Shown: positions 42,903 to 52,010 of the stretch, one piece after another
Layout: the number at the start of each line of letters is the position of its first letter
Position numbering within the stretch: position 1 is the stretch's first letter
From: CAYRTV01 sp964505785
GTDB lineage: Bacteria > Acidobacteriota > Aminicenantia > Aminicenantales > Aminicenantaceae
Assembly: GCA_964505785.1 (NCBI GenBank)
Contig: CAZDJZ010000006.1
Location: 1 to 64,000, forward strand
DNA: 64,000 nt
Reading direction: 5' to 3'
Notes under the pieces: generated by a model
Seen by the model: the letters and a program-made list of their open reading frames with translations, nothing else
Databases searched by the model: none
What the model was told of the DNA's origin: nothing
Position numbers and translations under genes: made by a program

Positions 42903-45900
42903 ATCCACTAGTGAACTAACGAGCATAATCAATAAACGGAAAGAACTTTCAAAAAAGGATGCGAGAATCAAACTTATCGTATCAGCAGGTACTTGCGGGC
43001 AAGCAAGAGGCTCTATGGAGGTCATAGATTCTTTAAACAAAGCATTAGAACAAGCAGAACTCACAAATAAGATCAAAGTGAAGGTAACAGGCTGTCATGG
43101 TTTTTGTGAGGCTGAACCTAATATAATACTTCAGCCTCATAATATTTTTTATCAGCATGTCCAACCGGAAGACGCCGAAGCCATTGTGAATGAAACAGCA
43201 GTTAAAAATAAAATTATAGACCGCCTTCTCTTCGTAGATCCCTCCACAGGAGGAAAACCAAAAAGTGAAGAAAATATATCGTTCTATGGAAAGCAAAAAC
43301 GACTGGTTTTAGGAGACAATGTTAATGTCGAGCCTACTGAAATCAATGATTACTTCTCTATTGGAGGATATGCTTCCCTGGCTAAAGTGTTTGACAGTTT
43401 TTCGCCTGAAGAAGTTATAGAAACTGTTAAGTCTTCAAAAATCAGAGGCCGGGGGGGAGCCGGGTTTCCCACTGGATTGAAATGGGAATTCACACGAAAA
43501 GCAAAAGGTGATGTGAAATACATCATTTGCAATGCGGATGAAGGTGACCCGGGTGCTTATATGGACCGCAGTCTTATGGAAGGAAATCCCCATAGAGTAT
43601 TAGAAGGGATGATTATCGGTGCCTATGCCATGGGTGCTAATAAGGGATATATCTATATACGTGAAGAATATCCCCTTGCTTTAAACAATATTAAAACCGC
43701 TATAAATGAAGCTGAAAAATCAGGAATCATCGGTAAAAATATTTTAGGATCAGGTTTTGATTTAGAAATAAATATTTCCAAAGGAGCCGGAGCTTTTGTT
43801 TGTGGAGAAGAAACGGCTCTCATTGCCTCTATAGAGGGTAAAGTGGGAGAGCCCAGGCAAAGACCTCCCTTTCCAGCATCGAAAGGATTATGGAGAAAAC
43901 CAACCAATATAAATAATGTTGAAACCTGGGCAAATATTCCATTAATCATTCAAAAAGGAGCTGATTGGTATTCACAAATCGGGACAGAAAAAAGCAAAGG
44001 AACGAAGATTTTTTCACTAGTAGGAAAAATCAACAATACCGGTTTAGTGGAAGTCCCAATGGGAATTCCACTCCGGGAAATTATTTTTGACATTGGAGGC
44101 GGTATACCCAATGGAAAAAAATTCAAAGCTGTTCAGACTGGAGGGCCGTCAGGTGGATGTCTCCCCGCAGAAAAACTTGATCTTCCCATAGACTATGAAA
44201 GCCTGAAAAAAGCGGGATCTATTATGGGCTCAGGCGGCATGATTGTCATGGATGAAAATACCTGTATGGTAGACATTGCAAAATATTTTTTAAATTTTTT
44301 AAGAGATGAATCCTGCGGCAAATGCCTCTCTTGCCGTGAGGGCACCCAGCGAATGTGGGAAATTGTAACAAAAATCACTGAAGGAAAGGGCACGGAACAA
44401 GATTTGGAATTACTTGAAGAACTGGCTCATGCCGTAAAAAACGCCTCAATGTGCGGTCTTGGGCAAACGGCAGCCAATCCCGTTCTGTCCACACTTCAAT
44501 ACTTCAGAGAAGAATATGAAGAACACATTAAAAGAAAAAAATGCCCCGCCTTGGTCTGTAAAGAAATCGTGTCCGCTCCTTGTCATTACACCTGTCCCGT
44601 TGACCAGCAGGCTTCCGTTTATATCGCTTTAACGGCCAGGGGGGAATTTGAGAAGGCCGTTGATATAATCAGAGAAGATAATCCTCTTCCGACCGTTTGC
44701 GGGCGAGTCTGCCATCATCCCTGCGAATCCAATTGCCGTGCTGCGGAAATCGGAGAACCGATTGCCATCCGCTCAATTAAGAGATTTCTTGCTGACTGGG
44801 CCATCGATAACAACTATAAGCCTCAACTTAAAGCCAAAACTGCTGAAAAAAATAAGAAAGTCGCCATTGTCGGTTCCGGTCCGGCGGGATTAGCAGCCGG
44901 ATACTATCTGCAGCAAAAAGGAATCCAAGTCACTATTTTCGAATCTCTTTCCGTTCCTGGCGGAATGCTCGCTATAGGAATACCAGAGCATAGATTACCA
45001 AAAGACAAGCTTAATTTTGATATTCAAAACCTGCTGAAATCCGGAATAACACTGAAAACAAACACCACCCTGGGAAAAGACTTCTCTATCCAAGATTTAT
45101 TTGATGAGGGGTATGATGCCGTCTTCATTGCAACGGGAGCGCATAAGTCCATGATGATGAAAATTCCAGGCGAAGACACCAACGGTGTTTATCAAGGCGT
45201 AAAAATACTAAAACTGGCCGGTTTAGGTAAAGAATTGCCCCTGGGCGAAAAAGTAGGAATCGTAGGAGGAGGAAACACAGCAATAGATTCTGCCAGAGTA
45301 GCTGTTAGAAATAAAAACACGAAAAAAGTTTATATTCTCTACCGAAGAACCAGAAAAGAAATGCCCGCCTATGAAGAGGAAATCGAAAGCGCGATCGAAG
45401 AAGGTATCGATATCCGGTATTTAGTCCTTCCCAAAAAAGTATTATCCAAAGACGAAAAAGTCACAGGGGTGGAATGCTTGAAAATGAAATTAGGGGAACC
45501 AGATGAAAGCGGACGAAGAAGGCCCGTTCCGATCGAAGGTTCAGAATTCACCCTCGAACTCGACGCCCTTATATCAGCTATAAGCGAACAGCCGGATACA
45601 TCCTTCTTGAAACCAAAAGATAAAATCAAGACAACCAAATGGAACACGTTAATAGTGAACGAAGAAACCTGTTCAACAACTCAAAAAGGAGTTTTTGCAG
45701 GTGGTGATGTGGTGACCGGCCCAAATACTGTCGTGGACGCTATTGCAATGGGCAAGAAAGCCGCCAAGTCAATTTCACACTATTTGGAAGGAAAAACTTA
45801 TGCTGCCGAATATGAACTCAGCAGACCTTCCCGGTATATAGAACCCGTAGAGTTAACCGAAGAAGAAATTGAAAACGCTGAAAGGCCGGAAATGCCTAAA

Positions 45901-46047
45901 TTACCTAAAGAAAAGAGGCAAAAGAATTTCAATGAAGTCGACCTGGGTTTCGATAAAAAAACAGCCATAAAAGAGGCAAGGAGATGCCTGAGATGTGAAT
46001 TGGAAACTGAAGACGGGAAAAAAGCATTCGGAGGAGAAAATGATTAA
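42868..46047 (+). CDS. NuoF-GltD fusion: NADH-dehydrogenase module joined to NADPH-type flavin module
   Basis: A 1059-residue fusion. Residues 35-115 form a thioredoxin-like 2Fe-2S domain (Cys43, Cys76, Cys80). The NuoF part (about 140-565) has KIRGRGGAGFPTGLKW for FMN/NADH and 4Fe-4S Cys483, 486, 489 and 529. From about 570 a GltD/NfnB-like part follows: Cys-rich CHYTCPVDQ and CGRVCHHPCESNC, FAD loop VAIVGSGPAGLAAGYY, and a second nucleotide loop VGIVGGGNTAIDSARVA. The fusion resembles the large subunit of Sporomusa-type electron-bifurcating transhydrogenase (from memory). It plausibly links NADH, NADPH and ferredoxin pools. Start may be 42868 or 42880. Confidence 0.92.
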   Translation: MRTKMKNPTKIKSTSELTSIINKRKELSKKDARIKLIVSAGTCGQARGSMEVIDSLNKALEQAELTNKIKVKVTGCHGFCEAEPNIILQPHNIFYQHVQPEDAEAIVNETAVKNKIIDRLLFVDPSTGGKPKSEENISFYGKQKRLVLGDNVNVEPTEINDYFSIGGYASLAKVFDSFSPEEVIETVKSSKIRGRGGAGFPTGLKWEFTRKAKGDVKYIICNADEGDPGAYMDRSLMEGNPHRVLEGMIIGAYAMGANKGYIYIREEYPLALNNIKTAINEAEKSGIIGKNILGSGFDLEINISKGAGAFVCGEETALIASIEGKVGEPRQRPPFPASKGLWRKPTNINNVETWANIPLIIQKGADWYSQIGTEKSKGTKIFSLVGKINNTGLVEVPMGIPLREIIFDIGGGIPNGKKFKAVQTGGPSGGCLPAEKLDLPIDYESLKKAGSIMGSGGMIVMDENTCMVDIAKYFLNFLRDESCGKCLSCREGTQRMWEIVTKITEGKGTEQDLELLEELAHAVKNASMCGLGQTAANPVLSTLQYFREEYEEHIKRKKCPALVCKEIVSAPCHYTCPVDQQASVYIALTARGEFEKAVDIIREDNPLPTVCGRVCHHPCESNCRAAEIGEPIAIRSIKRFLADWAIDNNYKPQLKAKTAEKNKKVAIVGSGPAGLAAGYYLQQKGIQVTIFESLSVPGGMLAIGIPEHRLPKDKLNFDIQNLLKSGITLKTNTTLGKDFSIQDLFDEGYDAVFIATGAHKSMMMKIPGEDTNGVYQGVKILKLAGLGKELPLGEKVGIVGGGNTAIDSARVAVRNKNTKKVYILYRRTRKEMPAYEEEIESAIEEGIDIRYLVLPKKVLSKDEKVTGVECLKMKLGEPDESGRRRPVPIEGSEFTLELDALISAISEQPDTSFLKPKDKIKTTKWNTLIVNEETCSTTQKGVFAGGDVVTGPNTVVDAIAMGKKAAKSISHYLEGKTYAAEYELSRPSRYIEPVELTEEEIENAERPEMPKLPKEKRQKNFNEVDLGFDKKTAIKEARRCLRCELETEDGKKAFGGEND

Positions 46048-46741
46048 TCTCAAGATAAATGGATTGGATGTCAAGGCCGAAGAAGGCTGGACTGTTCTTG
46101 AAACAGCTAAATTCTATGGGCTGGAAATACCAACCCTTTGCTACAACGAAGGCCTCAGCAATTATGGTGCCTGCCGGCTATGTATGGTGGAAATCGGAGA
46201 GGGAAGCAATGCAAAGCTGGTTAGTTCCTGCACTTACCCGGCACATGAAGGCCTGATAGTCAGAACCGACACCAAGCGGGTTCTAGATACCCGTAAAATG
46301 ATGATCGAACTTATGTTGTCAGTCGCACCTGGCTCAAAAGTCATTCAGGATTTGGCTTCCAAATTCGGCGTCACCCAAATGCGTTTTAAAACACGTAATG
46401 AGGAATGCGTTATGTGCGGCCTCTGCGTGAGAATGTGTGCGGAGCAAATGGACGGAAAGGCCATTGGATTTCAAAACCGGGGGCACAATAGAAAAATCTC
46501 CACACCTTTTGATATCCGGGCGGAAGAATGCCGTTTATGCGGAGGATGCATCTATATCTGCCCGGCCTGTCAGCTGCGCTGTCAAGGTCCTGACCCGGAT
46601 ACCAATGTGTGTAATGCTTGCCTGACGATGGACCCGACTTGTGTAGATGTACATGAGGAACTGCAGTGCTGGATGTATGATGCCGGGCGCTGCGGAACTT
46701 GCGTGCGGGAAGAACCGGACAAACCATCCGGTCAAAAATAA
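46040..46741 (+). CDS. NuoG-like ferredoxin subunit
   Basis: A 233-residue electron carrier: an N-terminal plant-type 2Fe-2S domain (Cys34, 45, 48, 64; GACRLCMVEIG), then two 4Fe-4S motifs (Cys123/126/129/133 in CVMCGLCVRMC, and Cys164/167/170/174 in CRLCGGCIYIC). A C-terminal segment with seven more Cys may hold another cluster. It corresponds to the front part of NuoG or HndD without the catalytic domain. The ATG follows GGAGGAG and overlaps the fusion gene by 8 bases. Confidence 0.9.
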   Translation: MINLKINGLDVKAEEGWTVLETAKFYGLEIPTLCYNEGLSNYGACRLCMVEIGEGSNAKLVSSCTYPAHEGLIVRTDTKRVLDTRKMMIELMLSVAPGSKVIQDLASKFGVTQMRFKTRNEECVMCGLCVRMCAEQMDGKAIGFQNRGHNRKISTPFDIRAEECRLCGGCIYICPACQLRCQGPDPDTNVCNACLTMDPTCVDVHEELQCWMYDAGRCGTCVREEPDKPSGQK

Positions 46742-46805
46742 ATTTATCCAATGCTTATCATAAGCAAAATTCATAAATACCAAAAGAATTAAGGAGGAAG
46801 TAAGG

Positions 46806-48386
46806 ATGTCTTATACAAAACTTAACCGGAGCGCCGCCACTCTGACCAAAAACAGAACCGAAGGATCAATCAGTCCCTTCAGCGGCATGTGTGTGACCTG
46901 TGTCGATGGATGTATCGGTATGTGTGAAATCGGGAAATCCGCTTACCGCGGACACGAAGTGCTTTATCCCCAGCCATTCGGGATTATCACTGCTGCATCA
47001 GAAAAAGATTACCCCGTCGATCTTTCCGACTTCACGATTCTGGGAACAGCCGTCGGTGCACACGGTGTACCCGCTGACAGCGATAAAGCCACTTTTCCCA
47101 AGGTCAGTATTGAAACCCGCCTGGGAAAAGATAAAAGCCTGAAAATGAAGGTGCCCTTTATCATTTCCGGCATGGGCTCCACCAATGTCGCCAAACAAAA
47201 TTGGGAGGGACTGGCTGCAGGAGCAGCAATATCCGGAATTATTCTCACAGTAGGTGAAAATGTCGCCGGTATGGACAAGGATTCAGAATTCAAGAACGGA
47301 CGCGTTGTCCGTTCGGTCGACCTGGAGAACCGGGTCAAGTACTTTAAAGACTGGCAGCAGGACGGATACGGAACTGTCGCCATTCAGGCCAATGTCGAAG
47401 ACACCCGCCTTGGAGTTCAGGAATACGCGATTGAAAAATTGGGCGTTGAGGCTGTGGAACTTAAATGGGGGCAAGGCGCCAAAGACATCGGCGGCGAAGT
47501 CAAGATCAAGAGCCTGGCCAAAGCCCAGGAACTGCAGCGCAGAGGCTATATCGTTCTCCCCAACCCAGAAGACGAGGATGTCATTCATGCCTTTGAACGG
47601 GGAAACTTCAAAGAATTCGAGCGCCACTCCCGGTTGGGGATGGTGGAAGAAGAAAGCTTCATGGAACGGGTGGAACAGCTCAGAAAAGCGGGCGCAAAAT
47701 ACATATTTCTTAAAACCGGCGCCTACCGTCCGGCCGACCTCGCCAGAGCCGTTAAATATGCCTCCAAAGCCGAGCTGGATCTTCTGACTGTTGACGGCGC
47801 AGGAGGCGGAACCGGAATGAGCCCCTGGCGCATGATGAATGAATGGGGCGTTCCCGGCGTCGAACTCTGGTCCCTGCTCTATCAGTACCTGAAGAAACTT
47901 GACGGCAAAGGCGAATATATTCCGGATGTGGCTGCGGCCGGAGGAATCACTTTTGAAGATCAGATATATAAAGTTCTAGCCCTTGGGGCCCCTTATTTCA
48001 AAGCCGTTGGAATGGCCCGCGGACCTATGGCCGCTACTATGGTGGGAAAAACCATCGGGAAACGAATCACTGAAGGCCAGATTCCCGTATATGTTGAACG
48101 TTTCGGAAACACCGCGGAAGAAATTTTTGTAACCGCGCCTAAACTGAAACGGCGCTATAAAGACCGCTTCGACAGCATCCCCACCGGCGGTTTAGGGCTT
48201 TATGGATATTTCGAAAGGCTGAGCCAGGGTTTGCGCCAGTTCATGGCGGGGAGCCGCAAGTTCGGGCTGGAATACATCACCCGCGACGATATCGCCTCCC
48301 TCACCCGGGAAGCTGCGGATATAAGCGGTATTCCCTACATCACGGAAGTGGACAAGGAAGAAGCTGAAAAAATTCTGAACAGCTGA
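46806..48386 (+). CDS. FMN-binding glutamate synthase-type protein
   Basis: A 526-residue protein equal to the FMN/synthase domain of GltB, as in archaeal-type split glutamate synthase. The TIM-barrel signature LLTVDGAGGGTGMSPWRMM, GVEAVELKWGQGAKD and ADVAAAGGI-like (PDVAAAGGITFEDQ) blocks support FMN and 2-oxoglutarate binding. Cys29, 32, 36 and 40 (CVTCVDGCIGMC) may hold an Fe-S cluster. There is no glutaminase domain and no separate glutaminase gene nearby, so the ammonia source and true reaction are open. It follows the NuoG-like gene by 64 bases with AGGAGG before the ATG, and a strong terminator ends the operon. Confidence 0.88.
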   Translation: MSYTKLNRSAATLTKNRTEGSISPFSGMCVTCVDGCIGMCEIGKSAYRGHEVLYPQPFGIITAASEKDYPVDLSDFTILGTAVGAHGVPADSDKATFPKVSIETRLGKDKSLKMKVPFIISGMGSTNVAKQNWEGLAAGAAISGIILTVGENVAGMDKDSEFKNGRVVRSVDLENRVKYFKDWQQDGYGTVAIQANVEDTRLGVQEYAIEKLGVEAVELKWGQGAKDIGGEVKIKSLAKAQELQRRGYIVLPNPEDEDVIHAFERGNFKEFERHSRLGMVEEESFMERVEQLRKAGAKYIFLKTGAYRPADLARAVKYASKAELDLLTVDGAGGGTGMSPWRMMNEWGVPGVELWSLLYQYLKKLDGKGEYIPDVAAAGGITFEDQIYKVLALGAPYFKAVGMARGPMAATMVGKTIGKRITEGQIPVYVERFGNTAEEIFVTAPKLKRRYKDRFDSIPTGGLGLYGYFERLSQGLRQFMAGSRKFGLEYITRDDIASLTREAADISGIPYITEVDKEEAEKILNS

Positions 48387-48414
48387 TTGACAATCTGATT
48401 TAACACCATAATCT

Positions 48415-48450
48415 AGGCAGCTCCTCTGCCGGGGAGCTGCCTTTTTTTTT
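48415..48450 (+). terminator. rho-independent terminator of the redox operon
   Basis: AGGCAGCTCC (48415-48424) pairs with GGAGCTGCCT (48433-48442) and is followed by an unbroken T-run to 48450. Confidence 0.93.
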
Positions 48451-48467
48451 ATCCTTCTCCCCCCTGC

Positions 48468-48600
48468 TGTCATCCTGAGGCCTGCGATAGCAGGCCGTAA
48501 GGATCTTATGCTGCCTTGCCGAATAAAACGGCCCCGACTCCAAGAAACGATGCACTCTAAGATTCCGACGTCGCTTCGCTCCCCGGAATCATATAAGGAT
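48468..48600. repeat. Family A composite element, short copy
   Basis: Forward arm TGTCATCCTGAGG...AAGGATCTTATGCTGCC (48468-48514), which encloses its own hairpin CCTGCGATAGCAGG. Inverse arm 48554-48592 (CTCTAAGATTCCGACGTCGC, then TTCGCTCC). The space between arms is only about 40 bases. Confidence 0.65.
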
Positions 48601-48643
48601 CATTTTCATTTGCCGCAACATAATATGAAAAGCGGATAAAAGC

Positions 48644-48652
48644 TGATATAAT
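48644..48652 (+). promoter_or_regulatory. extended -10 promoter of the parvulin lipoprotein gene
   Basis: TGATATAAT, a perfect -10 with the extended TG and no clear -35, about 14 bases before the start-proximal site AAAGGAG and 22 bases before the ATG. Confidence 0.5.
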
Positions 48653-48673
48653 CATTTCCCGAAAGGAGCAGCC

Positions 48674-49192
48674 ATGAAAAAAACAGCATGGATCATTATT
48701 TTAACGGCGGTTTTCTTGGCGGCAGGATGTCAAAACCAGGTGCCTGAAAACAGCGATTCCCCGGAAACATCATCAGGAGAAATGGAATCCGCATCTGAGA
48801 TCGCCATATCTGGATCCAATGAACCTAATAAAGTCACAGTCCAGCATATCTTGATTTCCTTCCAAGGCGCAATCCCGGATGAAAGTGTCACCCGCAGCCG
48901 GGCAGAAGCTGAAGCCTTGTCGGAAGATATTTACATCCGGGCCAAGCAGGGTGAAAATTTCGACGATTTAGTCAAAGAGTATACGGATGATCAGCATCCT
49001 GGGATTTACTCAATGACCAATTTCGGTGTTGACCCGGATCCGGGATCGGAATTAAGGGAATATCCCAGACAGGGTATGGTCCAAGCCTTCGGAGATATCA
49101 GTTTTGCGCTGGACGTCGGCGAAATCGGCATGACGCAATATGATCCTGAAACCTCCAAGTACGGCTGGCATGTCATCAAGAGGATCGAATAA
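48674..49192 (+). CDS. parvulin-type peptidyl-prolyl isomerase lipoprotein
   Basis: A 172-residue lipoprotein: a signal peptide with lipobox LAAGC and lipidated Cys19, a flexible Ser/Glu-rich linker to about residue 50, then a parvulin-like domain (VTVQHILISFQG, GENFDDLVKEYTDD, FGDISFALDVGEIG, YGWHVIKRI). Likely a periplasmic folding helper anchored to a membrane. The domain is slightly shorter than usual. The flippase gene follows after 51 bases. Confidence 0.82.
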   Translation: MKKTAWIIILTAVFLAAGCQNQVPENSDSPETSSGEMESASEIAISGSNEPNKVTVQHILISFQGAIPDESVTRSRAEAEALSEDIYIRAKQGENFDDLVKEYTDDQHPGIYSMTNFGVDPDPGSELREYPRQGMVQAFGDISFALDVGEIGMTQYDPETSKYGWHVIKRIE

Positions 49193-49243
49193 TTATTCCA
49201 GGGTTTTTCCCAACCTTTTTTCTCCCGGAAAACTCATCCCATC

Positions 49244-50737
49244 ATGAACAATGGCTCGAATGCCCATGCTTCCACCATAGGCAAGGGAGCCGGCATTGCC
49301 CTGGCCGGCATAGGATTCGGGACTGTTTTCCGCTATCTGCTTCAAATACTGATCACCAGGAAGCTGGGCGCTGAGCTCTTCGGGTTGTTTTTTCTCGGTT
49401 TCAGCTTGTTTAAAGTCGCATCGGTTTTTTCCGAGATTGGGCTTTCCTATGGTGTCGTCCGCTATGTCTCCATTTTCAAAGGCCAAAAAGATCCCGAGCG
49501 TATCAAGGGAACGATCTCTCTTTCCCTGAAATTAGGCCTGGCCGCCAGTCTTATCACCGGAGGATTGATCTATCTCCTTTCAGGAATCCTGGCCGTGCAT
49601 GTTTTCCGGAAACCGGATCTAATCCGGGTTCTCAAATATTTTGCCGTTATCCTGCCGTTTTTCACTATGACCACCATTCTGCTGCTGGCCGCCCAGGGAT
49701 TAAAAGTGATGAAAGCTAAAGCTGTCATCCGGGATATGGCGGAACCCCTGCTCAGAATCGGCTTAACCGCCTTGTTTTTCTGGATGGGCTGGCAGATGGA
49801 AGGCGTGCTCACAGCCTTTCTCTTGGCCAGCATATCCGCCCTTGTCTTGTCCTTTTCCTATTTAAGCAGACTGTTCCCCCAACTGATCCAGCCCGGCATC
49901 CGCGCACTGGAAGAAACCAGGACATTTTTCCATTATTCCTGGCCGCTGGTATTCGTTCAGTTCATGGCTGTGCTCTTGATGTGGACCGACACCATTATGA
50001 TGGGTATATTCCGTTTGTCTGCTGAAGTCGGGATTTATGGAGCGGCGCAGAGGACCGCCCTGCTTTGTTCTTTGGTTATTACTGCCTTTCATTCCATATT
50101 CACACCGGTCATCGCCGACTTATTTCAAAAGACTGATACTTCCTCAGTGAGCCATTTATTAAAGAATGTCTCCAGATGGTCTTTCAGCTTAACCCTGCCG
50201 TTCGGGATCGTCCTGCTGGTTTTCTCTAAATTTTTCTTGCATTTATTCGGAGCGGAATTTTCCCGGGGAAAAGCTGCTTTAGCCGTTCTTACAGCAGGAT
50301 GGATTGTTCATTCGCTCTTGGGATTATCCAGTTCCATTCTGACCATGAGCGGGCGTTCCCGTCTTCATCTGCTCAACACCGGTCTATTCTTTCTGACTAA
50401 TATCGGATTGAATCTCTTGCTGATACCCCGTTTTGGAATGACGGGCGCTGCCTGGGCCACAACCGCTTCCATTATAATGCTGGATATCGCCGTTGCTGGT
50501 GAAATTCATCTTCTGTTAAGACTGAATCCCCTGCAGCTAAAGCTGTGGAAACCATCAGCTGCCGGCGCAGCCGCTTTTTTACTGTTCAAGACAATCACAT
50601 TTTTTACCGGAGATTTAAGAAGCGGATTCCTCATTATAGCGGCAGCCGTGCTCTTTCTGATGGTCTATTTTTCCCTTCTCTTTTTGATGCGATTAGATAT
50701 GGAAGACGCCGCTATTCTGAGAAAATTTTCCCCTTGA
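49244..50737 (+). CDS. polysaccharide flippase (Wzx/MATE-like)
   Basis: A 497-residue protein of about 12-14 hydrophobic helices with the opening GIALAGIGFGTVFRYLLQIL and KLGAELFGLFFLGFSLF. This is typical of lipid-linked oligosaccharide flippases of the MOP superfamily, which move lipid-linked glycans to the outer face of the inner membrane. It begins the glycan-type locus. Its last 26 bases overlap the convergent CapK-like gene. Confidence 0.85.
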   Translation: MNNGSNAHASTIGKGAGIALAGIGFGTVFRYLLQILITRKLGAELFGLFFLGFSLFKVASVFSEIGLSYGVVRYVSIFKGQKDPERIKGTISLSLKLGLAASLITGGLIYLLSGILAVHVFRKPDLIRVLKYFAVILPFFTMTTILLLAAQGLKVMKAKAVIRDMAEPLLRIGLTALFFWMGWQMEGVLTAFLLASISALVLSFSYLSRLFPQLIQPGIRALEETRTFFHYSWPLVFVQFMAVLLMWTDTIMMGIFRLSAEVGIYGAAQRTALLCSLVITAFHSIFTPVIADLFQKTDTSSVSHLLKNVSRWSFSLTLPFGIVLLVFSKFFLHLFGAEFSRGKAALAVLTAGWIVHSLLGLSSSILTMSGRSRLHLLNTGLFFLTNIGLNLLLIPRFGMTGAAWATTASIIMLDIAVAGEIHLLLRLNPLQLKLWKPSAAGAAAFLLFKTITFFTGDLRSGFLIIAAAVLFLMVYFSLLFLMRLDMEDAAILRKFSP

Positions 50738-52010
50738 CTTGGGACACCACGGCCCGGATTTTTCCGGACCTCTCCCGTGAAATATGCCCTGTTTTTTGAA
50801 TGGATATCTTCACACCCTGGGGGATCTCTCCACGGCATCTATTCAGGATAAGATTTTCATCCGCTTTGCCGAATCCGGATTTGGGCACAATATGGATGGC
50901 TATGTGATTCATTCGCTTCTGTATCACTTTCCACTTTTCAATATGCCGGACCGGCTTCATGATCCCGAAAAAAAACAGAGGAGACAGCTCTCGCCCTCCG
51001 GGAAGGATAATGCAGGCGTCACTGCGGCCTTCAATTACTTTCATCAAAGGGAATGCCCTTCCGCAGATGGAATTTTCCGTTGACATAACACCGATATCCC
51101 CCAGGTCATAACGGATAACCGGCATGGCATAGGAAAATAAATTGGTGACCACGACCCTCCCCCTTTCTCCGGATTGTACGTTTCGGCCTTGCTGGATAAA
51201 TTCAATCAAAACCGAATCCATGTTGACATGATAACCGGGACATTGGGGACATTGCCAGGCGATACAGCCGGACTCGGCCGCTCCGTAAAGATCAATCAAT
51301 CCGGTCCCAAAAGCAGACATGATGGTTTTCTGCGCTGTCATATCGGACAAATCCGAAACGCCGAAGATGCGTGCCGGCCGGATGTCATCGATTCTTTTCT
51401 GCAGCATATATTCGGCCATCAATTTTAGGCTGCCGGAATACCCGTAAAGAAAATCCGGCTGTTTTCGGCGCCAGTGAGACACAAATTCCCGGGGATCGCA
51501 GAAAATTGAAACTTGAGAACTCCGCCATAAGCCTAAATGCTGATACCAGCTTTTGCCAGAGCTGATATTATGGGGACCGGTAATTTCCATACGCTTATGC
51601 CACGGCCTGATCCCGTGAACGAGCAGCGGGCGCAGCCAGTTCATATTGATGGCGGATAAGTCCTTTTTCCGAAAGTAAAAATCAGCGGGCATTCCGGTTG
51701 ACCCGCTGGTGGAACATTTTACGCAATCCGCTAATTTTACTTTTTGCGATATCTTATCTTTCAGCGGCAAAGAATTCAAATCTTCTTTCGTGATGACCGG
51801 CAGCATGGATAAATCCTGCGGTCCCCGAATATCTTTCGGGCGCAGGCCTTTTTTATCCATCAAGTCGTGAAAATAAGAGACATGCTCATACGCATATGCA
51901 ATCAATTTGCGCAAGCGGAGGTTCTGCAAATGCATCAGGGCCGGCCGGCTTCGGCGGAGATTTTTTCCCATATCCAGCCAGCTTAATAATTGACGGACAG
52001 TGTTTATCAT
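50712..52010 (-). CDS. CapK/PaaK-like adenylate-forming enzyme
   Basis: A 432-residue protein like phenylacetate-CoA ligase. The AMP-binding loop is KCSTSGSTGMPADF (98-111), DLYGAAESG matches the second core motif and VIRYDLGDIG the third. A CPQCPGYH pair suggests a small metal site. Homologues called CapK are common in capsule loci, where their substrates are mostly unknown; an acyl or aryl group activated for transfer to the glycan is a fair guess. The start at 52010 overlaps the radical SAM gene stop as ATGA; a TTG at 52019 is less likely. Confidence 0.82.
   Translation of the reverse strand: MINTVRQLLSWLDMGKNLRRSRPALMHLQNLRLRKLIAYAYEHVSYFHDLMDKKGLRPKDIRGPQDLSMLPVITKEDLNSLPLKDKISQKVKLADCVKCSTSGSTGMPADFYFRKKDLSAINMNWLRPLLVHGIRPWHKRMEITGPHNISSGKSWYQHLGLWRSSQVSIFCDPREFVSHWRRKQPDFLYGYSGSLKLMAEYMLQKRIDDIRPARIFGVSDLSDMTAQKTIMSAFGTGLIDLYGAAESGCIAWQCPQCPGYHVNMDSVLIEFIQQGRNVQSGERGRVVVTNLFSYAMPVIRYDLGDIGVMSTENSICGRAFPLMKVIEGRSDACIILPGGRELSPLFFFGIMKPVRHIEKWKVIQKRMNHIAIHIVPKSGFGKADENLILNRCRGEIPQGVKISIQKTGHISRERSGKIRAVVSQVKGKIFSE

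Noticed and set aside
42408..46741. NAD-reducing [FeFe]-hydrogenase operon (HndABCD)
   Set aside because: The NuoE, NuoF and ferredoxin parts fit, but the NuoG-like protein lacks the H-cluster domain and the NuoF chain carries a GltD-like extension instead.
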